DNA from: an uncultured Bacillota bacterium
GTDB lineage: Bacteria; Bacillota_I; Bacilli_A; RFN20; CAG-826
Reading direction: 5' to 3'
Length of the DNA stretch: 36,114 nucleotides
NCBI GenBank assembly: GCA_937876465.1
Contig: CALEHV010000016.1
Location: 1 to 36,114 of the forward strand
The notes beneath the pieces were generated by a model. The model was given only the letters and a program-made list of their open reading frames with translations, did not search any database and had not been told where the DNA came from. Shown here piece after piece: positions 6,832 to 15,892 of the stretch. The position numbers were made by a program, and so were the translations under genes. Position 1 is the stretch's first letter. Every line of letters starts with the position of its first letter.

Positions 6832-8010
6832 ATGGCAAAAGAAAAATTTGATAGAAGCAAACCACACCTTAATATTGGTACTATCGGTCACGTTGACCAC
6901 GGTAAAACAACATTAACAGCTGCTATCACAAATTGCCTTGCAAAGCAAGGTGGAGCACAAGCTAAGGCTTACGATCAAATCGATTCAGCTCCAGAAGAAA
7001 AAGCTCGTGGTATTACAATTAACACAGCACACATCGAATACCAAACAGCAACAAGACACTATGCTCACGTTGACTGCCCGGGCCACGCTGACTATGTTAA
7101 AAACATGATTACAGGTGCTGCTCAAATGGACGGCGCAATCTTAGTCGTCGCTGCAACTGATGGTGTTATGCCACAAACACGTGAACACGTCTTACTTGCA
7201 CGTCAAGTCGGTGTTCCATACATTGTCGTATTCTTAAACAAATGCGATTTAGTCGACGATCCAGAATTAGTTGACATCGTTGAAATGGAAGTTCGTGAAC
7301 TTCTTAACAAATACGGATTCCCAGGAGATGATACTCCAATTATCCGTGGTTCAGCTAAAGTCGCTCTCGACGGTGGCGATGACACATGCATTAAGGAATT
7401 AATGGATGCTGTTGATTCATACATCCCACTCCCAGAAAAAGACAAAGACAAACCATTCTTAATGCCTATCGAAGATGTTCTTACAATCACAGGTCGTGGA
7501 ACAGTCGTTACAGGTAGAGTTGAACGTGGTATGGTCAACCTCAACGATGAAGTTGAAATCGTTGGTATTAGAGAAACAAAGAAATCTGTCGTTACAGGTC
7601 TCGAAATGTTCCGTAAACAATTAGACTACGCAGAACCAGGCGATAACGTCGGTGTTCTTCTCCGTGGTGTCAACCGTGATGAAGTTGTCCGTGGACAAGT
7701 CCTTGCAAAACCAGGATCAATCACACCACACATCAAATTCACAGCTTCTGTTTACGTATTAAAGAAAGAAGAAGGCGGACGTCATACATCATTCTTAAGT
7801 AACTACCGTCCACAATTCTACTTCAACACAACAGATATTACAGGTGTTATTACACTCCCAGCTGGTGTTGATATGGTTATGCCAGGTGATAACGTTGAAT
7901 TAACAGTTGAACTTATTCACCCAGTCGCAGTTGAAAAAGGAACCAAGTTCTCCATCCGTGAAGGTGGACGTACAGTCGGTTCTGGCTCAGTTACATCAAT
8001 CATTAAATAA
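6832..8010 (+). CDS. tuf: Elongation factor Tu
   Basis: GTPase that delivers aminoacyl-tRNA, 392 residues. GHVDHGKTTL (G1), DCPGHADY (G3), NKCD (G4) and RGSAK-type G5 region are present; the C-terminal domain has the GGRHTSFLSNYRPQFYF motif. AAGGAGG is 9 nt upstream of the ATG. It closes the str operon and is followed by a strong terminator. Confidence 0.99.
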   Translation: MAKEKFDRSKPHLNIGTIGHVDHGKTTLTAAITNCLAKQGGAQAKAYDQIDSAPEEKARGITINTAHIEYQTATRHYAHVDCPGHADYVKNMITGAAQMDGAILVVAATDGVMPQTREHVLLARQVGVPYIVVFLNKCDLVDDPELVDIVEMEVRELLNKYGFPGDDTPIIRGSAKVALDGGDDTCIKELMDAVDSYIPLPEKDKDKPFLMPIEDVLTITGRGTVVTGRVERGMVNLNDEVEIVGIRETKKSVVTGLEMFRKQLDYAEPGDNVGVLLRGVNRDEVVRGQVLAKPGSITPHIKFTASVYVLKKEEGGRHTSFLSNYRPQFYFNTTDITGVITLPAGVDMVMPGDNVELTVELIHPVAVEKGTKFSIREGGRTVGSGSVTSIIK

Positions 8011-8030
8011 TTGTTCAAACAATTTAAATT

Positions 8031-8053
8031 AGACCGCTTCGGCGGTCTTTTTT
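8031..8053 (+). terminator. str operon terminator
   Basis: AGACCGC-TTCG-GCGGTCT, a 7-bp stem with a stable UUCG tetraloop, followed by a T-run. Confidence 0.95.
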
Positions 8054-8090
8054 ATATATAAAGTTTGCAATTTAATTAAATTGTATACAT

Positions 8091-8103
8091 TATATTATTA
8101 CGA
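8091..8103 (+). promoter_or_regulatory. -10 box giving a leaderless mRNA for the first RDD gene
   Basis: TATATT at 8091-8096 ends 6 nt before the ATG, so transcription should begin at or next to the start codon. A poor -35, TTGCAA at 8065-8070, lies 20 bp upstream. There is no Shine-Dalgarno. Confidence 0.5.
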
Positions 8104-9272
8104 TGAAACTTAAAAAATATTCTTTACCAAGACACACAATACTTGCAAAGCAGTCTTCTCGTATTGGAGCTTTTTTAATTGACTTATCAATCACTTTAGC
8201 AATCTTTTTAGGATTATATTTAGGTATTGGAAAACCCCTTGCTTTTAATGTTTTTGCGAAAGGCGACAATCAACAAATTGCAGATTTTGAATATAATTCA
8301 AATCTTAAATATAAAGACGAGAACGGATATGTTTTGGTTTACGATACAACTGCAAGCAAAATGACATCCGCTCAACTTGAGCCAATTGTTAAATATTATT
8401 ATTTAAATTACTTAACTGGCACAAATCTAAAAGAAGGTTTTGTTGGTGCTCCAAACTCTAACGAGGAACAAGTTTTCTCTAAAGATGAAGGAAAGGTTTT
8501 ACCTATTAATCACTATACAGTTCGTTGGTACAATGAAACAGTTTTAGGTTTAACTTCAGATGACCCAGATAGCCCAACATCTTCATGCTATTTTAAATGG
8601 CAAGTTGATGGTGAAGGTCATCCTTTAAAAGATCGATTTGGAATCGCAAGAAGTCAGTATTTTGATAAAGAACAAGGAAAATTAGTTGATCTTACTGAAA
8701 CTAAATTGCTTAATTTCTTTACCCTTTCCTATAGGGAAGCATTAAATAATTTATATTATTCTTCATTCTATGAACCAGTTTCTGACAAAGTCTCTTTAAT
8801 AAACAGTTTGTGTTTTTTAACACCTGTTTTAATAGCTGGAATTATTAGTTATATTATTATTCCTTTATTCTTTAAAAATAGCGCGACAATTGGTAAGAAA
8901 ATTCTTAAACTTGGTCTTGCTTCAATGCAAGGATATAAATATAACAAAGTTCAATTATTACTTAGATTTGCTCCTTATTTATTAACATGCATTTTATGTG
9001 GTGTAATTGGTGGAACAATTTATGTTATTTTCATTGTTTTAGTTATTATGATATTAGGTAGTTATGGAGTTAGCATTGCTTCCCCAAAGAAATGCGCATT
9101 CCATGATTATACAGGCCAAAGTATCGTTATTGATGTTAATGCATCAATCATCTTTGATGATTTCCTTGAAGAAGAGGTATATTTAAATCAAGAAGATGGT
9201 GTTTCACAAGAGGTTGTAGTTTTAGATGACAATGAAGACGGAGAAGAACCTGAACTTAAATACGAAAAGTGA
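8103..9272 (+). CDS. RDD-family membrane protein with large external loop, copy 1
   Basis: 389 residues. The N-terminus RIGAFLIDLSITLAIF is the Arg/Asp-containing first helix of RDD proteins, and the downstream NSATIGKKILKLGLASMQG resembles their Gly-Lys-Lys loop. About 180 residues (roughly 48-230) separate helix 1 from helix 2, far more than in usual RDD proteins, which are ~150 residues in all. The loop is polar, lacks Cys pairs and contains a YTVRWYNETVLG segment shared with the next gene. An acidic cytoplasmic tail ends the protein. RDD function is poorly known (transport or ion antiport has been proposed for some). No ribosome binding site; start at a probable leaderless transcript. Confidence 0.7.
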   Translation: MKLKKYSLPRHTILAKQSSRIGAFLIDLSITLAIFLGLYLGIGKPLAFNVFAKGDNQQIADFEYNSNLKYKDENGYVLVYDTTASKMTSAQLEPIVKYYYLNYLTGTNLKEGFVGAPNSNEEQVFSKDEGKVLPINHYTVRWYNETVLGLTSDDPDSPTSSCYFKWQVDGEGHPLKDRFGIARSQYFDKEQGKLVDLTETKLLNFFTLSYREALNNLYYSSFYEPVSDKVSLINSLCFLTPVLIAGIISYIIIPLFFKNSATIGKKILKLGLASMQGYKYNKVQLLLRFAPYLLTCILCGVIGGTIYVIFIVLVIMILGSYGVSIASPKKCAFHDYTGQSIVIDVNASIIFDDFLEEEVYLNQEDGVSQEVVVLDDNEDGEEPELKYEK

Positions 9273-10512
9273 TTCTGCTGAAAGATTAACTTCATTGACT
9301 GAGGCTAATTTAGGTAGACGTCTTTTAGCTGCGATAATAGATTTTCTATTAGCAGTTTTTGTTTGGTTCACATTAGTGCTTACAGTTACAACTCCGATTG
9401 CAAATGAAGCAATGGGAAATAGGGAAACAACACAATTAGGAATTCAATATCAAATTGCGTCTCATTTATATGTTTATCAACAACAAGATGACGCAGGAAA
9501 TAAAACAATTATTGAAGTTAAAGATTTAACTGAAAAGCTTGATCCAGAAAAGCTTTCTGATGTTGCTATGGTTTCTAAAATAGATGGTATGGATTTAGAT
9601 AGTTATCTAAATCATTTAGTCTATTATTACACAGTTTTTAAAACTGGTGACGTTTCAAGGTGTGAACTTCCAAATAACACCAGCACAAAGACATATGATG
9701 CGGTGAACGATCACTTTATTTCTCCAGAATATAACGTCTTTGTTAAAGATACTCAAACACTTCCAAAAGACTATTACACAATTAGTTGGTTTAACAAACA
9801 ATTTACGACAACCGAAGAAGGAAAAACCTATTTTGATTGTCCGGATGAAAACGTTCTTGCAACTATTAAAACTGATTTAACTGATGATGCAAAAACTAAG
9901 TGCAATTTATATCTTAGAAACAAAATATATGAAGCTACTCGCGACTTCTATTATTCAGGATTTTATCAAAATATTAACAGTAAGTTAAAAGCCAACCAAG
10001 TCTTCATTGTTTTAACGCCTTTAATCTTTACTTTATGTTTGATTTATTTAGTTCCTTCAATGTGCTTTAGAAACGGTGAAACCCTTGCTAAAAAGTTCTT
10101 ACATATTGGGCTTGTTTCCGCAAATGGATACACTGCAAAGAAACGTCAATTTGTTTTAAGATTTGTTGTCTTTTCATGTGAAATTTGTTTGTCGTTATTT
10201 ATAGTAGGAATTGGGTTCACATCAATAGCAACTTTAGGCTTAGGATGCTTCTTCTTGTTAATTGGAACAATGATTTCTAAAACACATCGTTCAGTTCACG
10301 ATTACGCTGCTTATACTTATGTAATTGATACTCAAAAATCTGTTTGGTTTGATTCAAAAGAAGATGAGGAAAGCCATCTTAATGAATTAGTTTCTAATAT
10401 GGATAGATACCGTTCAAGAAAGGTTGTTAACAAGAATATTATTCAAGTTGGCGATCAAATTATTGATGAGCAAATTAAAAAGGAAGTTGAAGAAGCTAAT
10501 AAAAAACAATAA
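9226..10512 (+). CDS. RDD-family membrane protein with large external loop, copy 2
   Basis: Up to 428 residues, overlapping the previous gene by 47 nt if the ATG at 9226 is used (AAGAGG lies 12 nt upstream); the ATG at 9232 is also possible. The order repeats copy 1: GRRLLAAIIDFLLAVF in helix 1, a loop of nearly 200 residues containing YYTISWFNKQF, then further helices with GETLAKKFLHIGLVSANG. The pair is clearly a diverged tandem duplication and the overlap implies the proteins are made together, perhaps as a heteromer. The tail after ~370 is Lys/Glu-rich. Function unknown. Confidence 0.7.
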   Translation: MTMKTEKNLNLNTKSDSAERLTSLTEANLGRRLLAAIIDFLLAVFVWFTLVLTVTTPIANEAMGNRETTQLGIQYQIASHLYVYQQQDDAGNKTIIEVKDLTEKLDPEKLSDVAMVSKIDGMDLDSYLNHLVYYYTVFKTGDVSRCELPNNTSTKTYDAVNDHFISPEYNVFVKDTQTLPKDYYTISWFNKQFTTTEEGKTYFDCPDENVLATIKTDLTDDAKTKCNLYLRNKIYEATRDFYYSGFYQNINSKLKANQVFIVLTPLIFTLCLIYLVPSMCFRNGETLAKKFLHIGLVSANGYTAKKRQFVLRFVVFSCEICLSLFIVGIGFTSIATLGLGCFFLLIGTMISKTHRSVHDYAAYTYVIDTQKSVWFDSKEDEESHLNELVSNMDRYRSRKVVNKNIIQVGDQIIDEQIKKEVEEANKKQ

Positions 10513-10539
10513 ATACTTAGTATTTATATTACAAATAAG

Positions 10540-10567
10540 ACCATCACAGTTGTGGTGGTTTTCTTTT
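10540..10567 (+). terminator. Terminator after the RDD pair
   Basis: ACCATCAC/GTGGTGGT (one G-U pair) with loop AGTT, then TTTCTTTTT. A 19-bp palindrome, ATAAATACT-T-AGTATTTAT at 10509-10527, overlaps the stop codon just before it. Confidence 0.8.
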
Positions 10568-10582
10568 TATGCATAAAACCCC

Positions 10583-10613
10583 TTACAATTTCGTTTTGCT
10601 TAGATAATATAAC
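10583..10613 (+). promoter_or_regulatory. Candidate promoter of the ABC importer operon
   Basis: TTACAA (10583-10588), 16-bp spacer, TAATAT (10605-10610), or TATAAC at 10608-10613. It is the best pair between the terminator and the ATPase gene and leaves a leader of about 60 nt. Confidence 0.45.
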
Positions 10614-10677
10614 TATGTTATTATTTTCTTGTAGTAAAACAGCTACGTATATTTACACCATAGGAGGTATAAAACTA

Positions 10678-12216
10678 ATGGAAGTTAGAATTGAAAATCT
10701 AACGAAAACCTTCGTCGGTCGAAAGGGTGTTAAAACAACCGCTGTCAATCAAATGAACTTTACAATTCCTGACGGTAAACTCGTCAGTCTTTTAGGTCCG
10801 TCTGGTTGTGGTAAGTCAACAACTCTTTACATGATTGCAGGATTGCATAAACCGACTGATGGTCACATCTGGTTTGGTGATGAAGATGTCACAAACTTAC
10901 CACCAGAGAACCGTGGAATCGGCTTAGTCTTCCAAAACTATGCTCTTTACCCACATCTCTCAGTAAGACAAAACATTGAGTTCCCACTAGATAACGTACG
11001 CTTCCCTGGCGCTTTCGGTGATGAAGAAAACAGAATTTCAAACATCAAGAAAGACCAAAAGCTTACAAAAGCCGAAATTAAGGCTACACAAAAAGCAGTT
11101 AACAAAGCTGCTGCAGACATTGCAAAATGCGAAAAGGCATTAGAAAAGGCAAAAGCTGCTGGTGATGCAGAAGAAGAAGCACACTGGGCAGAACTCCTTG
11201 AAATTGCAAAAGTCGCAAAAGAAGATGGAGAAAAGAGAATCCCATCATTAGAGGAACACGCCAATTCGTTAATTGACGAACTCGAAAAAGCAAAACAAGC
11301 TCTTGAAGATGCAAAAGTTGCATTTGAAGAACTTAAAGCTACTGACCCAGAAGCAGCCGCCCTTAAAGGTAGAAAGAAAATTTCTAAACAAGATAAGGAT
11401 ACTATCGCTGCTGAAATGGCTCGTGTCGTTGACATTGAACCATACCTTGATAGAAAACCAAAAGAATTATCGGGTGGTCAACAACAACGTGTTGCTATTG
11501 CTCGTGCTTTAGCAAAGAAACCACGTGTCTTACTTCTCGATGAACCATTATCAAACTTAGACGCACGTCTTCGTTTACAAACTCGTGAAGAAATCAAACG
11601 TATCCAACGTGAAACAGGCATTACAACTGTCTTCGTCACACACGACCAAGAAGAAGCTATGTCTATTTCCGATATCATGGTCGTTATGAAATTTGGTGTC
11701 ATTCAACAAATTGATGAACCACAAAAGATTTATGAGGAACCAGCAAACTTATTCGTTGCTAAGTTCTTAGGATCTCCTGCTATTAACGTTTTCGATGGCG
11801 AAATCAAAGGCGGAAAGCTTTACTTAAACGGTGTTGAATTCGATAAGGATGCAAAATATGCACAACCTCACGTTTACTCAATTACTGAAGAAGTAGAAGA
11901 AACACTTGAAACTGGCGAAGTTGTTACTAAGACAGTTGAAAAAGAAGCTTCAGAAATGGATAGAAAAGTTAAAATTGCTGTTCGTCCAGAAGCATTCACA
12001 TACGATGAGAAGAAGGGATTAATTCCAGTAGATGTTGCTCAAGTTGAAAACATCGGACGTGATATTAACGTTGTTGGTAATATTTCTGAACAAGAAAGCC
12101 ACGTTAAGATTATTATTCCTTCAGAACTTCGTGATTCAATCCTCGGAAAAGCTAAATTAACATTTAATGCAAAACGCTTTTACGTCTTCGAGGAAACAGG
12201 AGAAAGGATTAAATAG
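10678..12216 (+). CDS. ABC importer ATPase (MalK/UgpC type) with a coiled-coil insertion
   Basis: 512 residues from the ATG behind AGGAGG. Walker A GPSGCGKST (40-48), Q-loop Gln86 in VFQNYALYPHL, signature LSGGQQQR (264-271), Walker B VLLLDEP (284-290) and switch His in THDQEEAM make it a competent ATPase. After 370 follows a MalK-like TOBE/OB region with a VRPEAF motif. Between Q-loop and signature there are ~178 residues where ordinary MalK-type proteins have ~50: residues ~115-240 are an Ala/Lys/Glu-rich, probably antiparallel coiled coil inserted into the helical subdomain. Enlarged UgpC-like ATPases are known in Mycoplasma (MG187 of M. genitalium). First gene of an operon with two permeases, a binding lipoprotein and a nuclease lipoprotein. 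Confidence 0.95.
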   Translation: MEVRIENLTKTFVGRKGVKTTAVNQMNFTIPDGKLVSLLGPSGCGKSTTLYMIAGLHKPTDGHIWFGDEDVTNLPPENRGIGLVFQNYALYPHLSVRQNIEFPLDNVRFPGAFGDEENRISNIKKDQKLTKAEIKATQKAVNKAAADIAKCEKALEKAKAAGDAEEEAHWAELLEIAKVAKEDGEKRIPSLEEHANSLIDELEKAKQALEDAKVAFEELKATDPEAAALKGRKKISKQDKDTIAAEMARVVDIEPYLDRKPKELSGGQQQRVAIARALAKKPRVLLLDEPLSNLDARLRLQTREEIKRIQRETGITTVFVTHDQEEAMSISDIMVVMKFGVIQQIDEPQKIYEEPANLFVAKFLGSPAINVFDGEIKGGKLYLNGVEFDKDAKYAQPHVYSITEEVEETLETGEVVTKTVEKEASEMDRKVKIAVRPEAFTYDEKKGLIPVDVAQVENIGRDINVVGNISEQESHVKIIIPSELRDSILGKAKLTFNAKRFYVFEETGERIK

Positions 12217-12242
12217 TTTTTAACTATTTATAGGTATTACAA

Positions 12243-13328
12243 ATGGCCCAAGAAATATTAGAAAGGAATGTAGCGGAAGAAGTTAGCCCAGCTCAACCAG
12301 AGTTTGATGCTACAAAAGCTAGACTTATTCCGAAAAGACGTTTAGTCTCCCTTCCTCAATGGGCAACAGCATGGATAGTTTTGATTCCTGCTTTAATCTT
12401 CTTGGTATTGTTTATGTTCTATCCGATCATCAATACCTTCTTGATGGCATTTATTCAAGACTATACAGATATGAAAGGTGCAGGTTCGTTTGCTCTAGGT
12501 AACTTTATTGCAAATATCAATAAAAACGGCCTATCTTCATTCGGATTTGGTAACTTTGCATTCTTATTCACTGCTGAAGCAAAAGGCTTTGGACAATCAA
12601 TCTTGAACACTATGATTCTTGTTGTTGTCGAAGTTCCTCTTACTATTATCATTGCTCTATTATTAGCTACATTCTTAAACTCAATTAAAGCTTTACGTGG
12701 CCTTTACCAAACAATATTCTTCTTACCTTACGTTACTAATACACTCGCTCTTGGTATCGTCTTTAACATGATGTTTGCCAGTGGCAGTGGTGGATTAGTT
12801 AACATGATTATTAAAGCATTTGGCGGAAGTCCAGTTGATTGGATTCCAACCGCAAAAGCTGGTGATACAGTCGCAGGTAAGGCAACACAACTTGTTGTTA
12901 TTGCAACATATGCTGTTTGGAATGGTCTCGCATTCAAGATTCTTGTATTTATGTCTGGCTTAGCCACAATCGATAAGCAATATTACGATGCTGCAAAGAT
13001 TGATGGTTCATCAAGCTTTACAATTTTCAGAAGAATCACACTTCCACTCTTAAGTCCACAAATCTTATACATTACGATTACATCGTTTATCGGTGCCTTT
13101 AAGATGTATACAGGTGTTCGTGCTGTCTACTCTAACCAAAACACATACTACTTCGGTGGTGCTCACGGTGAAGCATGGATGCCAGTCGTTGGCTGGATTT
13201 ATCGTAGTGTCGGAGATCAATCAATTAGCTCAGGCGTTGCCGCAGCTGGTTCTTTGGTTCTCCTCGGAATCATATTATTAATTACTCTCGTTCAATTTGC
13301 TGTAAGCAAGAAGAGAGTCAATTACTAG
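12243..13328 (+). CDS. ABC importer permease, MalF/UgpA type
   Basis: 361 residues with a 35-residue cytoplasmic N-terminus and about six membrane helices, the first at ~38-60 (TAWIVLIPALIFLVLFMFYP). The coupling loop YDAAKIDGSSSFTIFRRITL is a textbook EAA motif that docks into the ATPase. An atypical region with GFGNF repeats lies between helices 1 and 2. It starts 26 nt after the ATPase gene; the Shine-Dalgarno (TAGG) is weak. Works as a heterodimer with the next permease. Confidence 0.93.
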   Translation: MAQEILERNVAEEVSPAQPEFDATKARLIPKRRLVSLPQWATAWIVLIPALIFLVLFMFYPIINTFLMAFIQDYTDMKGAGSFALGNFIANINKNGLSSFGFGNFAFLFTAEAKGFGQSILNTMILVVVEVPLTIIIALLLATFLNSIKALRGLYQTIFFLPYVTNTLALGIVFNMMFASGSGGLVNMIIKAFGGSPVDWIPTAKAGDTVAGKATQLVVIATYAVWNGLAFKILVFMSGLATIDKQYYDAAKIDGSSSFTIFRRITLPLLSPQILYITITSFIGAFKMYTGVRAVYSNQNTYYFGGAHGEAWMPVVGWIYRSVGDQSISSGVAAAGSLVLLGIILLITLVQFAVSKKRVNY

Positions 13329-13343
13329 AAAGGAGTTAAATAA

Positions 13344-14297
13344 ATGGCAGAACACGCTATGTACTTTACTAGCCCTGAAGAACAACGTAAATTCAAGGCA
13401 AAAAGTATTGCTAAAAAAGTAGTTGTCTACTTATTCTTAACTATCTTTGCATTATTTATCTTAGCTCCATTCGTAGTCATGGTTATGGGTTCCTTCATTG
13501 AAAAAGAAGCATTCTCGACATTCTCAACAGAAGCAGACTTTTCAAAATTAGGTTTCGGTAACTGGACTTTTGATAACTATGCAACAATTTTCGCTAGTAA
13601 ATACTACAACGTTACAAGAGGTGTTTGGGAAGATAAGCCATCATTCGCTGTCTATTTCCTTAATACATTAATTGTTGCGTTAAGTTCTACTATCGTCACA
13701 GTTGTTACAGCTGTCTTAGCAGCCTTCGCATTTGCTCGTTTAGAGTTCAAAGGCAAAGACTTACTCTTCACAGCTTTGCTTACAACCATGATGATTCCTG
13801 GCGAAATGATGGTTATTACAAACTTCAAGACAACATTGATGCTGAATTGGCAGAACACCTTCTCGGCATTGATCTTTGTCCATGGTGTTAGTGTCTTCTA
13901 TATTTTCTATTTAAGACAAACATTCCAACAAATTCCTAACGAATTATATTTAGCAGCTAAGGTTGATGGTGTTGGCGATATCGGATACTTACTTAAAGTT
14001 ATGATCCCAATTGCTATGCCAACAGTTATGACTATTGTCATTCTTAGCTTAATGGGTGGCTGGAACTCTTACGTTTGGCCAGCATTAGTCGCTAACGGTA
14101 ACTGGAAATATGATAAGACCCATACAATGGCTCTTGTCTCAAACGGTCTTATGAGCGTCTTCTCAACCGCAGGTAGTGGTTACGATGCTATTAAGCTCGC
14201 AGGTTCCATGGTCGTTAGTGCACCATTATTCGTTTTCTTCCTTTGCTTCCGTAAATACATCATGCGTGGTGTATCACGTTCCGGAATTAAAGGTTAA
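13344..14297 (+). CDS. ABC importer permease, MalG/UgpE type
   Basis: 317 residues, six predicted helices, the first at ~28-50. EAA loop YLAAKVDGVGDIGYLLKVMIP. The C-terminal YIMRGVSRSGIKG tail matches MalG-like permeases, whose tail inserts into the ATPase dimer interface. AAAGGAG lies 10 nt before the ATG, and 15 nt separate it from the first permease. Confidence 0.94.
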   Translation: MAEHAMYFTSPEEQRKFKAKSIAKKVVVYLFLTIFALFILAPFVVMVMGSFIEKEAFSTFSTEADFSKLGFGNWTFDNYATIFASKYYNVTRGVWEDKPSFAVYFLNTLIVALSSTIVTVVTAVLAAFAFARLEFKGKDLLFTALLTTMMIPGEMMVITNFKTTLMLNWQNTFSALIFVHGVSVFYIFYLRQTFQQIPNELYLAAKVDGVGDIGYLLKVMIPIAMPTVMTIVILSLMGGWNSYVWPALVANGNWKYDKTHTMALVSNGLMSVFSTAGSGYDAIKLAGSMVVSAPLFVFFLCFRKYIMRGVSRSGIKG

Positions 14298-14314
14298 TAA
14301 TAAGGAGAAAAAAT

Positions 14315-15892
14315 ATGAAAAAATTCACAAAACTAGCTACAGCACTTATGCTTGGTGGCATTGCTACTGGTGCATTAGCAGGCTGTGGCGGTAAGAAAGC
14401 AGACCTCATCGTATGGACTGGCTTTGGTGGCGCATACACAAAAGTTATTAACTCATTAATTGAACCATACGCACAAAAAACAGGTTTAGTTATCGAACAC
14501 CTCTCACAAAAGAGCTATGACGATTTACAATCTGCTATGACAAATGCTATTTCAACAGGCGATTATCCAAACGTCGCAAACGGTTATCCAGATCACTTTG
14601 CAGGCTATATTCAATCAGACATCCAACTCGCTTTGGATCCATTCATTGAAGCTTATAATGCAAAGCATGGCGGTGATCTTTTAAAAGATTACTATCCAGA
14701 ATACTTGGATGAAAACTTAAAACTTAAATACGAAGGCGATAAAGGACTTGTCATGGGTATCCCATTTAACAAATCGACCGAAGTTATGGCTTACAATGGC
14801 TACTTTGTCGACTACGCTGCTACTATCGATCCATCTTTAGCTGCAGTTCCAACAACTTGGGATGAATGGAATGTTAAAGGTCCAAAATATCTCGCAGTTA
14901 TGGAAACTCTCGAAGAGAAAATTGTTTGGGGTAAAGTTGGTACCGGTGACCATGCTACAGATATGGTTGTCAAAGGTAAAGACGAAGATGCTCCAGGTGA
15001 TGATTACGAAGCAGTTCTTGATTTCTCATTAACAAAGAAACAAGATGGCGCAGCAAATTACCGTGTCTTAAGCTATGACTCATTAGACAATATGTTCATT
15101 ACAATTGTCCGTCAATGGGGTTCAGTTTACACAACAGCTTCTAAAGAAGATATGACAAGATACGGACACGGCTTTGTTGAATTCAATACAACAGAAAATA
15201 AAGATAAAACAATTGCCGCTATGCAATATTTCCGTGATGGATTTGATAATGGTTGGTTTGGTTTACCAAGCACAGTCTCACAAGACTCATATTCATCAAC
15301 AGCTTTCAAAAATAACAAAGTTATGTTCAACATCTGCTCATCAGGTGGATTAAGCTACAACGTTGGTGGTTCATTATTACAACGTTTAAGAATCGCACCT
15401 GTTCCATATAAGGATGCAGATAAGAAATACGTTATTTCACAAGGTACAAACCTTGCTATGTTCGATTCAACACCAACAGATAAGAGAGAAGCTGCATTCG
15501 AACTTATGGTTGAATTAACAAATGGTGAATCACAAGGTCAATTCGTCTATGAAACTGGTTATTATCCAGCTTCAAAGAAGGCAAGTGCTTCATCAAAATA
15601 CCAAGAATTAATCAATACTGATTTCTCTTACACAGGTAACAACTACAACTCAACTAAATTAGCATTCCAAGAAGGTGCATTAGTTAACGATAACTACTAC
15701 ATGAAAGATGATGCTAACTGGGTTAAGTTTGTTGACCCAGGCTTCGTTGGTTCATCAACAATCCGTAGTGAAGTTAAATCAATTATGGAATCTGTTTGTG
15801 ATAAAAACGCACAACGTTCCTCACTTCCAGACATTCTTACTGATATCATGGCTCGTCTTAGAACATACGATCCAGATGTACAAAAGAAATAA
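14315..15892 (+). CDS. ABC importer solute-binding lipoprotein (family 1 fold)
   Basis: 525 residues. Signal peptide with lipobox ALAGC (Cys24), then DLIVWTGFGGAYTKVINSLIEPYAQKTG, the start of a family 1 (MalE/UgpB-like) binding protein. It is longer than a typical ~420-residue member. Such proteins usually bind sugars, oligosaccharides or glycerophosphodiesters; the neighbouring nuclease makes a nucleotide-like or sugar-phosphate ligand possible. AAGGAG precedes the ATG. The stop codon overlaps the start codon of the next gene (TAATG), which implies coupled translation with the nuclease. Confidence 0.9.
   Translation: MKKFTKLATALMLGGIATGALAGCGGKKADLIVWTGFGGAYTKVINSLIEPYAQKTGLVIEHLSQKSYDDLQSAMTNAISTGDYPNVANGYPDHFAGYIQSDIQLALDPFIEAYNAKHGGDLLKDYYPEYLDENLKLKYEGDKGLVMGIPFNKSTEVMAYNGYFVDYAATIDPSLAAVPTTWDEWNVKGPKYLAVMETLEEKIVWGKVGTGDHATDMVVKGKDEDAPGDDYEAVLDFSLTKKQDGAANYRVLSYDSLDNMFITIVRQWGSVYTTASKEDMTRYGHGFVEFNTTENKDKTIAAMQYFRDGFDNGWFGLPSTVSQDSYSSTAFKNNKVMFNICSSGGLSYNVGGSLLQRLRIAPVPYKDADKKYVISQGTNLAMFDSTPTDKREAAFELMVELTNGESQGQFVYETGYYPASKKASASSKYQELINTDFSYTGNNYNSTKLAFQEGALVNDNYYMKDDANWVKFVDPGFVGSSTIRSEVKSIMESVCDKNAQRSSLPDILTDIMARLRTYDPDVQKK

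Noticed and set aside
10509..10527. 19-bp palindrome at the end of the second RDD gene as an operator
   Set aside because: It overlaps the stop codon just upstream of the terminator and is AT-only except for two bases; chance or an aid to termination is likelier.
10947..11435. A 162-codon open frame on the minus strand
   Set aside because: It is antisense to the Ala/Lys/Glu-rich coiled coil of the ABC ATPase, reads as Ser/Ala/Phe-rich low-complexity protein, and has no ribosome binding site.
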